A DNA stretch of 64,000 nucleotides from Acetobacterium malicum subsp. dehalogenans DSM 11527 (GCF_000472665.1 NZ_AXAC01000016.1:1-64000); one strand, 5' to 3'; positions 52,141 through 62,419 are shown, counted from the stretch's first letter. Numbers and translations: made by a program. The notes: generated from the sequence alone by a model not told the origin.

Positions 52141-53202
52141 ATGAATTATAAAATAGCCGTGATTCCCGGAGACGGAATCGGCCCTGAAATTGTCGGGGCC
52201 AGTATCAAAGTTTTAGATAAAATTGCTGAAAAATTCAACCATACCTTCAATTATACCGAAGTTTTGGCCGGCGGCGCCGCCATTGATGCCTGTGACAACC
52301 CGCTGCCCCAGGAAACCGTTGACGTCTGTTTAGCCAGTGACGCCGTGCTGTTGGGTGCCCTGGGCGGACCAAAATGGGACAATCTGCCTGGTGATAAACG
52401 ACCAGAAGCCGGTCTGCTGGGCTTGCGAAAAGCCCTGGGCCTGTATGCCAACCTGCGACCAGCGATTCTCTATCAGGAACTGAAAGCGGCCTGCCCGTTA
52501 AAACCGGAAATCATCGGCGACGGCCTGGATATCATGGTCGTTCGGGAACTGACTGGCGATGTCTATTTTGGCGAAAAAGGCCGGGACGGTGATTTTGCGG
52601 CCTGGGATATTATGAAATACACCCGGCCGGAAGTCCTGCGGATTGCCAAAAAAGCCTTTGAAATTGCCATGAAGCGCGATAAAAAAGTAACTAATGTCGA
52701 TAAAGCCAATGTTCTGGAAGTTTCCCGCTTCTGGCGCAGCTGTGTGGAAGAAGTGGCCAAAGACTATCCTGAGGTCGAACTGAATCATTTATATGTCGAT
52801 AACGCCGCCATGCAATTGGTCATCAACCCCAAACAATTTGATGTTATCGTGACTGGTAACCTGTTCGGTGACATCTTATCTGATGAAGCCAGCATGATCA
52901 CCGGTTCCATTGGAATGCTGCCATCAGCCAGTATGGCCGACGGCAAATTCGGGATGTTTGAACCAATCCATGGTTCCGCCCCAGATATTGCCAACCAGAA
53001 CAAAGCTAATCCCATTGCTACTATTGTTTCGGTAGCGATGATGCTGCGCTACTCCCTGGATCTGATCGCCGAAGCCGATGCCATTGAAGCCGCCGTTCAA
53101 AAAACGCTGGCGCAGGGCTACCGTACCGGCGACATCTTCAGTGAAGGGATGACCCTGGTCGGCACCGTCGAAATGGGCCAGAAAATTATCGAAAATTTGT
53201 AA
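52141..53202 (+). CDS. leuB: 3-Isopropylmalate dehydrogenase
   Basis: NAD-dependent oxidative decarboxylase of 353 residues. It serves leucine synthesis and, on 3-methylmalate, the citramalate route to isoleucine. Motifs are [11 protein letters not shown], the substrate loop [62 protein letters not shown] and the adenine-binding [15 protein letters not shown] 52141 follows AGAGGAG. leuC and leuD (isopropylmalate isomerase), expected beside leuB, are missing from this cluster. A 118-bp gap precedes it and contains a degenerate end (TCAACCGCCCG) of the small palindromic repeat. Confidence 0.96.
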   Translation: MNYKIAVIPGDGIGPEIVGASIKVLDKIAEKFNHTFNYTEVLAGGAAIDACDNPLPQETVDVCLASDAVLLGALGGPKWDNLPGDKRPEAGLLGLRKALGLYANLRPAILYQELKAACPLKPEIIGDGLDIMVVRELTGDVYFGEKGRDGDFAAWDIMKYTRPEVLRIAKKAFEIAMKRDKKVTNVDKANVLEVSRFWRSCVEEVAKDYPEVELNHLYVDNAAMQLVINPKQFDVIVTGNLFGDILSDEASMITGSIGMLPSASMADGKFGMFEPIHGSAPDIANQNKANPIATIVSVAMMLRYSLDLIAEADAIEAAVQKTLAQGYRTGDIFSEGMTLVGTVEMGQKIIENL

Positions 53203-53221
53203 AATCAGAATACCTGGTAGT

Positions 53222-53262
53222 TCCGGTTCATAGGGGCGAGTATTACCCGCCCGCAAACCGGA
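53222..53262 (+). repeat. Small palindromic repeat, GTAGGGGCGG family (copy B)
   Basis: Outer arms TCCGGTT and AACCGGA enclose CATAGGGGCGAGTATTACCC then GCCCGC. It lies between leuB and ilvD. Confidence 0.7.
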
Positions 53263-53297
53263 CCGCTGAATCAAAACCACAATAGAAAGGATATCAA

Positions 53298-54962
53298 ATG
53301 AAAAGTGATCGTGTAAAAAAAGGCGTCGAAACAACGCCGCAACGTTCTTTATTCAAAGCCATGGGTTATATCGACGAAGAACTGGAGCAACCCTTAATTG
53401 GCGTGGTTAATTCCTTTAATGAAATCATTCCCGGACATATTCATTTAAATACCATTACCAAAGCGGTTAAAGATGGCGTTCGCATGGCCGGGGGAACCCC
53501 CATCGAATTTCCGGCTATCGGGGTTTGTGACGGTATCGCCATGGGTCATGTGGGGATGAAATATTCTCTGGCTTCCCGGGAACTGATTGCCGATTCCATT
53601 GAAATCATGGCCACCGCTCATTCCCTTGATGCGCTGGTTTTGATTCCCAACTGCGATAAGGTCGTCCCCGGCATGCTGATGGCCGCCGCCCGGCTCAATA
53701 TTCCTGCCGTGGTAGTCAGTGGTGGTCCGATGCTTACCGGTAAAGCGGTGGGTCAGAAAGATACCGATTTAAATACCGCCTTTGAAGCGGTGGGAGCTTT
53801 TAACGCCGGCAAAATTGACGAAAAAGAGCTTAAATCCTTTGAAGACTCAGTTTGCCCCGGCTGCGGCTCCTGTTCCGGGATGTTTACGGCTAACAGTATG
53901 AACTGTCTGACCGAAGTGTTGGGGATGGGTTTGCCTGGCAATGGCACCATTCCTGCCGTTTTTGCTGAACGAGTGCGACTGGCAAAAAAAGCTGGGATTC
54001 AGGTCATGGAAATGTGGAAACGGGACATCAAGCCCCGGGATATCATGACCGATGCCAACTTCAGAAATGCCCTGGCCTGCGACATGGCGCTGGGTTGTTC
54101 GACCAACAGCATCCTCCATCTGCCTGCCATTGCCAACGAAGCCGGGGTCTGCATCGACCTTCAGGAAGTCAACGAGATCTCTGCTAAAACGCCCCATCTG
54201 TGTAAGCTGGCACCAGCCGGAGATCACCATCTGGAAGATCTGTACTACGCCGGCGGCATTCAGGCGGTGATGAAAACTCTCGCCGATGCCGATCTGATTG
54301 ATACCAGTTTAATGACGGTTACCGGCAAAACCATTGCCGAAAACCTGACCTGTGTCTTTAATAAAAACCCGGAAGTCATCCGCCCACTGACAAATCCTTA
54401 CAGCCCCACCGGCGGTCTGGCCGTGCTCTTTGGCAACCTGGCCCCCGATGGCGGCGTAGTTAAACAGGGGGCCGTGGCTCCGGAAATGTTAAAACATCAA
54501 GGCCCAGCCCGGGTGTTTAACTCGGAAGAAGACGCTACCGCGGCGATTAAAGCCGGCAAAATTGTGGCTGGGGACGTGGTTGTCATCCGTTACGAAGGTC
54601 CGAAAGGTGGCCCGGGAATGCGGGAAATGCTGTTCCCAACCTCTGCCATCGCCGGCATGGGACTGGATAAGGATGTCGCCTTAATCACCGACGGTCGTTT
54701 CTCGGGCGCGACCCGGGGTGCCTGCATTGGCCATGTCTCACCGGAAGCTGCCGCTGGCGGCACCATCGGCCTGATTGAAGAAGGCGATATTATCGCCATC
54801 GATATTCCTAACCGGTCGATTGCCGTAAAGGTGGACGATGCCGTTTTGGCTGAACGAAAAGCCGCCTGGGTTCCCATCGAACCAAAGATCAAGACCGGCT
54901 ATCTTTCCCGTTATGCCAGACTGGTAACCTCCGCCTCCACCGGCGCTGTCTTTGAAAAATAA
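53298..54962 (+). CDS. ilvD: Dihydroxy-acid dehydratase
   Basis: Fe-S enzyme of 554 residues that dehydrates dihydroxyisovalerate and dihydroxymethylvalerate to the 2-oxo acids of valine and isoleucine. Cluster ligands are visible as NCDKVVPG and [45 protein letters not shown] and [20 protein letters not shown] are family signatures. ATG 53298 follows GAAAGGATATC. It lies between leuB and ilvB in the same direction, separated from each by palindromic repeats. Confidence 0.96.
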   Translation: MKSDRVKKGVETTPQRSLFKAMGYIDEELEQPLIGVVNSFNEIIPGHIHLNTITKAVKDGVRMAGGTPIEFPAIGVCDGIAMGHVGMKYSLASRELIADSIEIMATAHSLDALVLIPNCDKVVPGMLMAAARLNIPAVVVSGGPMLTGKAVGQKDTDLNTAFEAVGAFNAGKIDEKELKSFEDSVCPGCGSCSGMFTANSMNCLTEVLGMGLPGNGTIPAVFAERVRLAKKAGIQVMEMWKRDIKPRDIMTDANFRNALACDMALGCSTNSILHLPAIANEAGVCIDLQEVNEISAKTPHLCKLAPAGDHHLEDLYYAGGIQAVMKTLADADLIDTSLMTVTGKTIAENLTCVFNKNPEVIRPLTNPYSPTGGLAVLFGNLAPDGGVVKQGAVAPEMLKHQGPARVFNSEEDATAAIKAGKIVAGDVVVIRYEGPKGGPGMREMLFPTSAIAGMGLDKDVALITDGRFSGATRGACIGHVSPEAAAGGTIGLIEEGDIIAIDIPNRSIAVKVDDAVLAERKAAWVPIEPKIKTGYLSRYARLVTSASTGAVFEK

Positions 54963-54993
54963 AGAAATTTAAAATAAAAGTAGTAACTAAATG

Positions 54994-55073
54994 GTTTGTA
55001 GGGGCGGTTATCAACCGCCCGGAAAAGCAGTGTAACTAAACTTCAACAAGCGGGTACTAACGCCCCTACGACT
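54994..55073. repeat. Small palindromic repeats, GTAGGGGCGG family (inverted pair C/D)
   Basis: Copy C at about 54994-55021 forms the perfect hairpin GGGCGGTT-ATC-AACCGCCC (55002-55020). Copy D at about 55049-55073 is a related unit in the opposite orientation (GCGGGTACTAACGCCCCTAC). The pair resembles BIME-type arrangements. It lies between ilvD and ilvB. Confidence 0.7.
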
Positions 55074-55101
55074 ACACCAAAAGCAGAAAGGAAGTGAAAA
55101 T

Positions 55102-56763
55102 TTGAATAACAAAGAATTATTATTAGGGTCGGAAATCACCGTCCGTTGTCTGGAAGAACAGGGCATCAAACATGTCTTTTCATTCCCCGGTGGCGTCGTC
55201 ATTCCATTATTCGACGCCTTCTACCGACTTGATCACGATATTACCGAAATTGGCCCCTGTCACGAACAAAATGGTGTTCATGCTGCCGATGGCTACGCCA
55301 GAACCAGCGATACGGTGGGGGTTGCCATTACCACTTCGGGACCAGGTGCAACCAATGCGATCACCGGGATTGCCAATGCCTATCTGGACTCGGTACCGCT
55401 GGTTGTCATTACCGGACAGGTTGCTTCACCTTTGCTGGGCAAGGATTCCTTCCAGGAAATTGACATCACCAGCGTGACGATGCAGATCACCAAGCATAAT
55501 TATCTGGTCACTGATGTGGAAGATCTGGCTGATACCATCCGGGAGGCCTTTGTGATCGCCCAATCGGGACGACCGGGACCAGTTGTAATCGATATTCCCA
55601 AGGATATCTTCCTGGCGAAAACCGAATACGAAAAAATGTTTATTCCCAAACTGCGTCAGATTTATCCGGAAATCAAGGAGTCAAAAATACTTGAAGCGGT
55701 TGAAGCCATTAATGCCGCCGAACGGCCAATGATCTATGCCGGCGGTGGGGTGCTTAAATCCAAGGCGCACGAAGAATTGCTGGCTTTTGCCGAAAAATCC
55801 GGAATTCCGGTGGCCAACTCTTTAATGGGCTTAGGCGGTATTCCCCGCGATCACGAACTGTCAATGGGAATGGTCGGTATGCACGGTTTCCAGGAAACCA
55901 ATCTGGCTGTCATCAATTCTGACGTCCTGATTGCCATCGGCGCCCGCTTCAGTGATCGGGTCACCGGCAACTGCGATGCCTTTGTCAGAAATAAAAAAAT
56001 CATTCACATCGATGTGGATCCCACCGAATTCGCCAAAAATATCCCGGCTGAAATTCAGATTCAGGGCAATATCAAAGATGTTTTGCCGCTGTTGACGAAA
56101 GACATCGAGGAAAAATCCTACCCGGAATGGTACGAAAAAATCAAAAACTGGATCATTCCTTGTGCCGAAAAAGGGAATTATCATCCCAAGAATATTCTTA
56201 ACACCATCAATGCCGCCTATCCGGAAGCCTTTGTGGTCACCGAGGTGGGACAGCATCAGATGTGGGTGGGCCAATACTGGAACGTCAAGCGCCCAGCTCA
56301 GTTTATTACCTCCGGCGGTTTAGGCACCATGGGCTACGGCCTGGGGGCTTCCATCGGCGTTAAACTGGCCAATCCCGATGCCGATGTGCTGCTGGTTGCC
56401 GGGGACGGTAGTTTTCGGATGAACTGTCAGGAGCTGATTACTGTCAGTAAGTACAAGATCCCGTTGAAAATCTTCCTGTTTGACAACGAAGCCCTGGGAA
56501 TGGTGCGGCAATGGCAGAAGCTGTTCAGCGATAAACGCTATGCTCAAACCGACATCGTCCAATGTACCGACTATATCATGCTGGCTGCCGCCAGCGGGAT
56601 CCCCGGCTACAAGGTTACCAACATGACTGAACTGGACGAAACGTTAGAAGCGATCAAAGACCAACCAGGACCACTGTTGGTTCATGTAAAGATCTCAAAC
56701 GAAGAAGGGGTTTACCCCATTGTTCCGGCCGGCTGTGCCATAGATGAGATTTATTACGAATAG
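55102..56763 (+). CDS. ilvB: Acetolactate synthase, large (catalytic) subunit
   Basis: TPP-, FAD- and Mg-dependent enzyme of 553 residues that makes acetolactate from two pyruvates or acetohydroxybutyrate from pyruvate and 2-oxobutyrate. Motifs are VFSFPGGVVIPLFDA, the catalytic Glu region CHEQNGVHAADGYAR, SGPGATNAITGIANAY and the TPP-binding GDGSFRMNCQEL with LFDNEALGMVRQW. The start is TTG 55102 behind AAAGGAAG. No small regulatory subunit gene (ilvN/ilvH) follows, so it lies elsewhere or is absent. FAD-region motifs support an anabolic enzyme over the catabolic AlsS type. Confidence 0.94.
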   Translation: MNNKELLLGSEITVRCLEEQGIKHVFSFPGGVVIPLFDAFYRLDHDITEIGPCHEQNGVHAADGYARTSDTVGVAITTSGPGATNAITGIANAYLDSVPLVVITGQVASPLLGKDSFQEIDITSVTMQITKHNYLVTDVEDLADTIREAFVIAQSGRPGPVVIDIPKDIFLAKTEYEKMFIPKLRQIYPEIKESKILEAVEAINAAERPMIYAGGGVLKSKAHEELLAFAEKSGIPVANSLMGLGGIPRDHELSMGMVGMHGFQETNLAVINSDVLIAIGARFSDRVTGNCDAFVRNKKIIHIDVDPTEFAKNIPAEIQIQGNIKDVLPLLTKDIEEKSYPEWYEKIKNWIIPCAEKGNYHPKNILNTINAAYPEAFVVTEVGQHQMWVGQYWNVKRPAQFITSGGLGTMGYGLGASIGVKLANPDADVLLVAGDGSFRMNCQELITVSKYKIPLKIFLFDNEALGMVRQWQKLFSDKRYAQTDIVQCTDYIMLAAASGIPGYKVTNMTELDETLEAIKDQPGPLLVHVKISNEEGVYPIVPAGCAIDEIYYE

Positions 56764-56784
56764 TATCGAATAAATAAAAATCAC

Positions 56785-56823
56785 CGTGATTAAAAAAAAT
56801 CAAGGTGATTTTTTTTAATCACG
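56785..56823. terminator. Terminator after ilvB (17-bp perfect inverted repeat)
   Basis: Arms CGTGATTAAAAAAAATC (56785-56801) and GATTTTTTTTAATCACG (56807-56823) around AAGGT. A nested hairpin AATCACC/GGTGATT with T8 makes a normal terminator. It is symmetrical and can act in both directions. Confidence 0.85.
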
Positions 56824-57108
56824 ATAGGATTATGGTGCCAAGCACCTATTAGCTGCTCTTTGAAGAATGAAGTTTTTCTTCTAATATTCCCAAATTATCA
56901 AAGTGATTGAAGCCGGTACAGTTAATCAGGACTGATCGGCAGTTTTCTATTTGGTATTTATCTTTTATGATAAAAATTTTGGCACAGTGCGTGCCACACA
57001 TTGTCTAGTGTACTTCTCTGTGTTAAAATGAAAAGAATGGAACATTTTATATAAATAAATCTGCTTATGCAGGCTGAGTAAACGTTATCCAAGTAAGAAG
57101 GTGAAAAA
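56824..57108 (+). promoter_or_regulatory. Intergenic region upstream of the class II aldolase, with candidate promoter
   Basis: No gene seen. A candidate promoter is TTGTCT (57001-57006), 17-bp spacer, TAAAAT (57024-57029). A small hairpin GGCAC-AGTGC-GTGCC (about 56981-56995) lies just upstream of it and could be an operator. Confidence 0.5.
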
Positions 57109-57777
57109 ATGCTATTACAAAAAGAACGACAAGATGTGGTTAGCTATTGCCGTAAGATGATTAGTGCCGGGTTAACGAAAGGAACTGGCGGAAACATCAG
57201 TATTTTAAATCGGGACAGCGGACTGATGGCAGTCAGTCCCAGCGGCATTGACTATTTTGAAACCGAAGCGGAAGATGTGGTGGTTATGGATCTCGATGGG
57301 AAAACGGTAGACGGTCGAAGAAAACCGTCCAGTGAATATGAACTGCACCGGATTTTTTATGTCAGACGGGATGATATTGCAGCGGTGGTTCACACCCACT
57401 CGGTATATTCCACAGTGCTCGCAACGTTGCGACAGTCGCTACCGGCATCCAGTTACCTGGTGGCCTATTCCGGTTTGGATGTACGGTGTGCTGATTATGC
57501 CTCCTTTGGAACGATGGAGCTGGCTGAAAAAACCTTTGCAGCGATGACGGATCGCTATGCGGTTTTAATGGCCAACCATGGCTTGCTGACCGGCAGTAAG
57601 GATATCCTCAATGCCTTTAATATTGCGGAACAAATTGAACACTGTGCCGAGGTGTATGTAAAAGCCCGGTCCATTGGTGATCCGGTGATTCTGGATGAAA
57701 AAGAAATGAAAAAAATGATTGTAAAGTTTGGCAGTTCCTACGGACAAAAAGCGTCACAGGACGAATTGGCAGATTAA
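57109..57777 (+). CDS. Class II aldolase/adducin-family protein (L-fuculose-phosphate aldolase-like)
   Basis: Zinc-dependent aldolase-type enzyme of 222 residues. The zinc ligands are visible in VVHTHSVYSTVLA (two His) and in ANHGLLTG (third His), and the catalytic Glu in KPSSEYELH. GTGGNISI near the start binds the phosphate. Relatives cleave L-fuculose or L-rhamnulose phosphate, or act in methionine salvage and 5-deoxyribose disposal. No sugar kinase or isomerase gene is adjacent, so the substrate is open. ATG 57109 follows AGAAGGTG. Confidence 0.87.
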   Translation: MLLQKERQDVVSYCRKMISAGLTKGTGGNISILNRDSGLMAVSPSGIDYFETEAEDVVVMDLDGKTVDGRRKPSSEYELHRIFYVRRDDIAAVVHTHSVYSTVLATLRQSLPASSYLVAYSGLDVRCADYASFGTMELAEKTFAAMTDRYAVLMANHGLLTGSKDILNAFNIAEQIEHCAEVYVKARSIGDPVILDEKEMKKMIVKFGSSYGQKASQDELAD

Positions 57778-57903
57778 GCAGTTCGGTCAACTTAATGAAC
57801 AGACCGGTTTCTGGCAGTGCCTGCGAAACTAGGGTCTAATCATATCAAAAAGGCTTCGGATCGTTTGCGTCGCGGATCAGAATTCATTAGCGGGAGAGGG
57901 TTC

Positions 57904-58950
57904 ATGGAAAGAATAAAAAAGATCGCCGATTTAAAGAAAAACTACTTTGAAAATAAAACGACATCTCCGGAAAGTAAGGTCGCATCACGGGTCAAAGTTG
58001 TCATTTGTCTGATTTTATACTTTACTGCCATTGTTCTTGAATTACGTTTGTCAGCGACAACGAGTATTGCCGGTGTTGTGGCACAGCTACAGGTGATGGT
58101 GTCGGTCTATCTGGTGGTCGCCATCAGAGACAAGGGTTATCAGATTGCAGTAGTGATCAATATTCTGGTAGCTTTGATCGTCGCATTCATTGTGGTTATT
58201 GGCGCCGGAAATCTGAGTGCCATACCGGGGGTAATCGTACCGATCTGCACGATAATTACGATCAGTATTATTACATTTTATGAAAAAGGGTTTGAAAGTA
58301 AGTTGATCGAAGCAACCGAACAGAAAAAGGAGCTTAGTAACCTATACGATGAACTGGCAAGTACGGAAAAGAAAATTTTACAGCAGAATGTCAAGCTGAA
58401 GGAACTTAACAGAAAAATGAAACAGCGTGAGGTCAGACTTAATTACCTTGCCTTTACCGATGTTTTAACCGGATTGCCAAACCGTGAAATGCTAATTAAT
58501 AAGCTGGATTTTCTGGTAGATCGGTCGCCAGAGCAGTGCGAGCATTTTGCAGTGGTGTTTATTGATCTGGATAATTATAAAAAGATCAATGACTATAAAG
58601 GGCATTATATCGGCGATTTATTGATGAAAGCGATTGCTGATAGAATTAAGAAAATCGTCTTTCAACAGGATATGCTGGGACGTTTGGGTGGTGATGAATT
58701 TACGCTGATTATCCAACGTAATTTGACTGAACTGGAAATTTTTGAGTATGTCGAAAAAATCCGGACCGCATTGCTGGAGACCTTTGTAATTGAAAATATG
58801 GATTTGAATATCAGTGCCAGCTTCGGCGTTGCGCGCTATCCCCAGGATGGGATCAACGCCGCCGAACTGCTGAATTATTCAGATATCGCGATGTACAAGG
58901 CGAAAGAATTTGGAAAAAACCGGGTGCAATTCATCAATGAGCGGGTTTAA
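57904..58950 (+). CDS. Membrane-bound diguanylate cyclase (GGDEF)
   Basis: Protein of 348 residues. Four or so membrane helices occupy about 28-130, a coiled coil follows (about 140-180, EQKKELSNLYDELASTEKK), and the C-terminal GGDEF domain is intact: FTDVLTGLPNREM, FIDLDNYKKIND and GRLGGDEFTLI. The product inhibition I-site (RxxD five residues before GGDEF) is not present; the position reads FQQD. It should make c-di-GMP from two GTP. ATG 57904 follows GGGAGAGGG; the longer frame from 57817 has no site. It might supply c-di-GMP to the polysaccharide locus, but this is inference. Confidence 0.9.
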   Translation: MERIKKIADLKKNYFENKTTSPESKVASRVKVVICLILYFTAIVLELRLSATTSIAGVVAQLQVMVSVYLVVAIRDKGYQIAVVINILVALIVAFIVVIGAGNLSAIPGVIVPICTIITISIITFYEKGFESKLIEATEQKKELSNLYDELASTEKKILQQNVKLKELNRKMKQREVRLNYLAFTDVLTGLPNREMLINKLDFLVDRSPEQCEHFAVVFIDLDNYKKINDYKGHYIGDLLMKAIADRIKKIVFQQDMLGRLGGDEFTLIIQRNLTELEIFEYVEKIRTALLETFVIENMDLNISASFGVARYPQDGINAAELLNYSDIAMYKAKEFGKNRVQFINERV

Positions 58951-58973
58951 AGACCGACTGACAGGAGGACAAC

Positions 58974-60233
58974 GTGGGGAGTAAGTTTAAAGAAACAGCC
59001 GTGATGACTTTATTTGTGGCGGTGCTGGGCGGAACCATCGGTGGGATAACCTGGGCACTGCTTTTCATCATGAATCTGGGGATCAATTTTTTATGGACGG
59101 ATGTTAGAAATGCTGTGGATCTTACCCTCTATCCGGTAATTATCTGTGCCTGCGGTGGTCTGCTCATCGGGCTGTGGGAGCAGCGGTTTGGGCCCTATCC
59201 CCGGGAAATGGCGGAGATTTTGAAGGATGTTAAAAAGGGGGAACAGATTCCCTACAATAATTTACATATTATTGGCATATCAGCTCTGTTGCCGCTGATA
59301 TTTGGGGGCAGTCTGGGGCCGGAAGCCGGCCTAACTGGCGTGATTGTCGGGTTATGTTTCTGGTTTTCGGACCGGTTTAAGTATGTTATTTCAGAAACTG
59401 ATGAACTACCTCAGATCGGTATGGCTGCAACCATTGGTGTTATTTTCGGAGCACCGCTGTTTGCCTTTGTACAACAAATTGAAGATGAAAACAAACCGGC
59501 AGCAATTCCCAAAAATCTGAAAATGTTAATGTATTTTGTGGGGATCATTAGTGGTTATGGGGTATTAACCATACTACAGAACATTTTTGGTGGGAGGCTG
59601 GGTTTGGGACATTTTCCTGCCATTGAAAAAATATCGGGCACGGAATGGGCAGCAGCGATTCCTCTGGCACTTGTTGGGGTAGGAGCGGGCATGCTCTACT
59701 ATCTGTTTATGAAGATGACCAAGGCCGCGGTTAAACCATTGGCGCAGAAGATCCTGACTCGGTGTATTCTCGGTGGTGTGATCCTTGGTGGGGTGGGAAT
59801 TTTTCTGCCTTACACGATGTTTTCCGGCGAACACGAAATGGTTGAGGTGATGAACTCCTGGCCGAGCATGGGTTTTGCCATGTTGCTCCTAACTGGAATT
59901 GTCAAACTATTAATGGGCAATATCTGCCACGAAATGGGCTGGCGGGGCGGTAACATTTTTCCCACCATTTTTTCGGGGGTATCGATTGGTTATGCCTGTG
60001 CCTTGCTACTGCCCGTTGATCCGATCTTTTGTGTGGCGGTGGTGACTGCCGCCTTAACGGCGACAGTGATGCGAAAACCCCTGGCAGTGATTCTACTGCT
60101 ATTGATTTGTTTTCCCATTAACGGCATTATTCCAATGACCATCGGTGCGGTGATCGGCGGTGCCATTCCGGTGCCTAAATGGATTGCGGTTGCGGAAAAT
60201 CAGGAAAATGGGTTAATACAGCAACACCAATAA
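58974..60233 (+). CDS. ClC-family ion channel/antiporter (first of a tandem pair)
   Basis: Membrane protein of 419 residues with about ten or more helices. ClC hallmarks are the FGGSLGPEAGLTG segment at the place of the GREGP motif, FGAPLFAFVQQIED (like NAPLxGxxxxxEE) and GGNIFPTIFSGVSIG (like GxFxP). The gating glutamate of GREGP is replaced by Leu, while a Glu occurs three residues later. This points to the YfeO-like branch and leaves the transport mode and ion open (chloride, fluoride or other). GTG 58974 follows AGGAGG. The second copy starts 28 bp after the stop. Confidence 0.88.
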   Translation: MGSKFKETAVMTLFVAVLGGTIGGITWALLFIMNLGINFLWTDVRNAVDLTLYPVIICACGGLLIGLWEQRFGPYPREMAEILKDVKKGEQIPYNNLHIIGISALLPLIFGGSLGPEAGLTGVIVGLCFWFSDRFKYVISETDELPQIGMAATIGVIFGAPLFAFVQQIEDENKPAAIPKNLKMLMYFVGIISGYGVLTILQNIFGGRLGLGHFPAIEKISGTEWAAAIPLALVGVGAGMLYYLFMKMTKAAVKPLAQKILTRCILGGVILGGVGIFLPYTMFSGEHEMVEVMNSWPSMGFAMLLLTGIVKLLMGNICHEMGWRGGNIFPTIFSGVSIGYACALLLPVDPIFCVAVVTAALTATVMRKPLAVILLLLICFPINGIIPMTIGAVIGGAIPVPKWIAVAENQENGLIQQHQ

Positions 60234-60261
60234 AAGTTACAGTAAAAAAGCGGAGGTGAAT

Positions 60262-61494
60262 ATGAGCCTTAAATTTAAAAAGAACCTGGTCATGATTCTG
60301 GTCGTCGGATTTTTAGGTGCGGTTATTGGCGGTGTTACCTGGCTGTTGCTTTTTTTATTAAACCTCGGCATTGACTTTCTCTGGTCATTCATCCCGGCAA
60401 GAATTGACCTTACCTTTTATCCGCTGATGATTTGTGCTCTTGGCGGTCTGCTGGTCGGTTTATGGGAAAAGCGCTTTGGACCCTATCCCAGAGAACTTTC
60501 GGAAATCATGGCAGAGATGAAAACGGGCCAAAAGATTCCCTATAATAATCTCCATATCATTGGTGTGGCGGCCTTGCTACCGCTGATTTTCGGGGGAAGT
60601 CTGGGGCCTGAAGCTGGGTTGTCAGGAATTATTGTGGGGTTATGTTTCTGGTTTTCTGACAAGTTGAAATTTACCCTGACGGAAGTTGAGGAAATTGCCG
60701 AAATCGGTATGGCAGCCACGATGGGGGTTATTTTCAATTCACCGCTGTTTGGATTTATCAATCAGATAGAGGATGATGACAGTATCAGTAGAATACCGAA
60801 GAATACCAGGATGCTATTATATTTTGTTGGTATTCTTGGTGGTTTTGGAGCATTCCGGTTTTTGTCTGACCATATTGGCGGGGGATCAGGCCTGGGAAAT
60901 TTTCCCGCCATTGAAACCCTGGGAAACACGGAATGGACTCTGGTTATCCCCTTAGCTTTGGTTGGCAGTTTGCTGGGAATGCTTTATTTTGTTTTTAAGG
61001 GCCTGGTTAAACTGGCAATCCGGCCACTTAAGGACAAGGTAGTGGTCAAAGCTGTTTTGGCTGGGGTAATCCTTGGCGGTGTCGGAATGTTCTTACCCTA
61101 TACCATGTTTTCCGGGGAACACCAGTTGTCTGAGCTGATGCATGGCTGGGAAAGTATTGGTGTGGCGCTGCTTCTTGTGACCGCCATTGTCAAGCTGCTG
61201 ATTACCAATGTTTGTCTGGAAATGGGCTGGCGGGGCGGACATATTTTTCCGGTTATTTTTGCCGGGACAGCGATTGGTTACGCCTTTGCAATGATACTGC
61301 CGATTGATCCAATCTTCTGCGTAGCAGTGGTTACTGCTGCCCTCACGGGTGCGATTCTTCGAAAACCCTTGGCGGTGATCTTGTTACTGCTGATCATGTT
61401 TCCGATTAATGCGGTAATCCCCATGGCCATTGGGGCTGTTATTGGCGGAGCCATCCCGATTCCAGTATTTCCAGGGCTGGGAGAAAAAGAATGA
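60262..61494 (+). CDS. ClC-family ion channel/antiporter (second of a tandem pair)
   Basis: Paralogue of the preceding gene, 410 residues, collinear along its whole length. It shares FGPYPRE, IPYNNLHIIG, IFGGSLGPEAGLSG, LPYTMFSGEH and EMGWRGGHIFP. The Leu-for-Glu change in the GREGP-like motif is shared too. ATG 60262 follows CGGAGGTG; GTG 60256 overlaps that site. ClC proteins act as dimers, so the pair could form a heterodimer. By eye the paralogues differ at a substantial fraction of positions, so the duplication is not recent. A terminator follows. Confidence 0.88.
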   Translation: MSLKFKKNLVMILVVGFLGAVIGGVTWLLLFLLNLGIDFLWSFIPARIDLTFYPLMICALGGLLVGLWEKRFGPYPRELSEIMAEMKTGQKIPYNNLHIIGVAALLPLIFGGSLGPEAGLSGIIVGLCFWFSDKLKFTLTEVEEIAEIGMAATMGVIFNSPLFGFINQIEDDDSISRIPKNTRMLLYFVGILGGFGAFRFLSDHIGGGSGLGNFPAIETLGNTEWTLVIPLALVGSLLGMLYFVFKGLVKLAIRPLKDKVVVKAVLAGVILGGVGMFLPYTMFSGEHQLSELMHGWESIGVALLLVTAIVKLLITNVCLEMGWRGGHIFPVIFAGTAIGYAFAMILPIDPIFCVAVVTAALTGAILRKPLAVILLLLIMFPINAVIPMAIGAVIGGAIPIPVFPGLGEKE

Positions 61495-61589
61495 GCGGCA
61501 AATCGGTAAGTGGAATTTTATCATAAAATTGGCGAAAAGCAAAACAATAACATAATCAAGGGATTAAACCAGATTTTAAGATAAATAAA

Positions 61590-61627
61590 AAACAAAAGAT
61601 GTCTCAGACTCGAGACATCTTTTGTTT
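61590..61627. terminator. Bidirectional terminator between the ClC pair and hdeD
   Basis: Arms AAACAAAAGATGTCTC (61590-61605) and GAGACATCTTTTGTTT (61612-61627). Confidence 0.85.
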
Positions 61628-61662
61628 GCTTTAACAGAGTTTAAATGGTGGCAAGACGTTGT

Positions 61663-62208
61663 TTATTGTTCGCCAGGGTGGGATGACATGGTGGATGCGA
61701 AAAGAGCAATTCCGCCAACAATTAAATAGATTCCGGCAATGATCGAGAAGGCAAAAAGCATGACGTAGGGGTTAAAGAGAAAGAAAAATCCGAGCAGGGT
61801 ATTGATGATCCCGGCTGCCAGTAGCCACCCGGTTCCGGAACCGCCCTGTTTTTTTAGTACGGACGAAGCGGTGATCTGATTAATACCGGTGAATAAGGTC
61901 ATAAACGCCAGCATAAAGCCAAAGGTTTCAGCTCGGGAAAGAGCTGGGGCAAAAACCAGTAAAAAGCCAAGAATCACAGCCATGATGCCTGAAGTGAGAC
62001 TCCAACCGTTTTTTACTTCACTCTTGGCGTAGTCATAGATAAGAAATACACCATAAACCATCAGACCGATGACAAAGATCCAGATCATCATATTCAAGAA
62101 AAATTGCGGAGCTACAAATACCCCAATGCCAAGCAGTACCATGATGATTGAAGCGGTAATGCCTACTCCTTTGTGACCCTTGGTAGCATTACCAATTACA
62201 TTTTCCAT
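61663..62208 (-). CDS. hdeD: HdeD family (DUF308) membrane protein
   Basis: Small membrane protein of 181 residues with six helices arranged as three repeated pairs (for example GITASIIMVLLGIGVF, SLTSGIMAVILGFLLVF, LLAAGIINTLLGFFFLF), typical of HdeD. In E. coli it is linked to acid resistance at high cell density; the molecular function is unknown. ATG 62208 follows GGAGGT on the minus strand. It is divergent from the DUF6325-like/SHOCT pair, which are also commonly stress-associated. Confidence 0.85.
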   Translation of the reverse strand: MENVIGNATKGHKGVGITASIIMVLLGIGVFVAPQFFLNMMIWIFVIGLMVYGVFLIYDYAKSEVKNGWSLTSGIMAVILGFLLVFAPALSRAETFGFMLAFMTLFTGINQITASSVLKKQGGSGTGWLLAAGIINTLLGFFFLFNPYVMLFAFSIIAGIYLIVGGIALFASTMSSHPGEQ

Positions 62209-62419
62209 TTTCAGACCTCCTGTTTAAAATTATTTCGGTGAACTGTTATCAGTTCTATTCTATAAATTCCCATTTTTAAAAGTATTAAACAAAATTATAA
62301 AAAATGCTAAATTGATATTCTTTTGGGTAGATAGATAACAGCTTGACATGATAAATAACGTGATGAAAATATCAAAATAGGTAGGATATATCATAAGAAT
62401 ATACGGAAGGGAGAAAAAT

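Noticed and set aside
57778-57903. Riboswitch upstream of the GGDEF gene
   Set aside because: The stretch has a small GGTC/GACC hairpin and G-rich pieces, but it does not match any riboswitch core I know.
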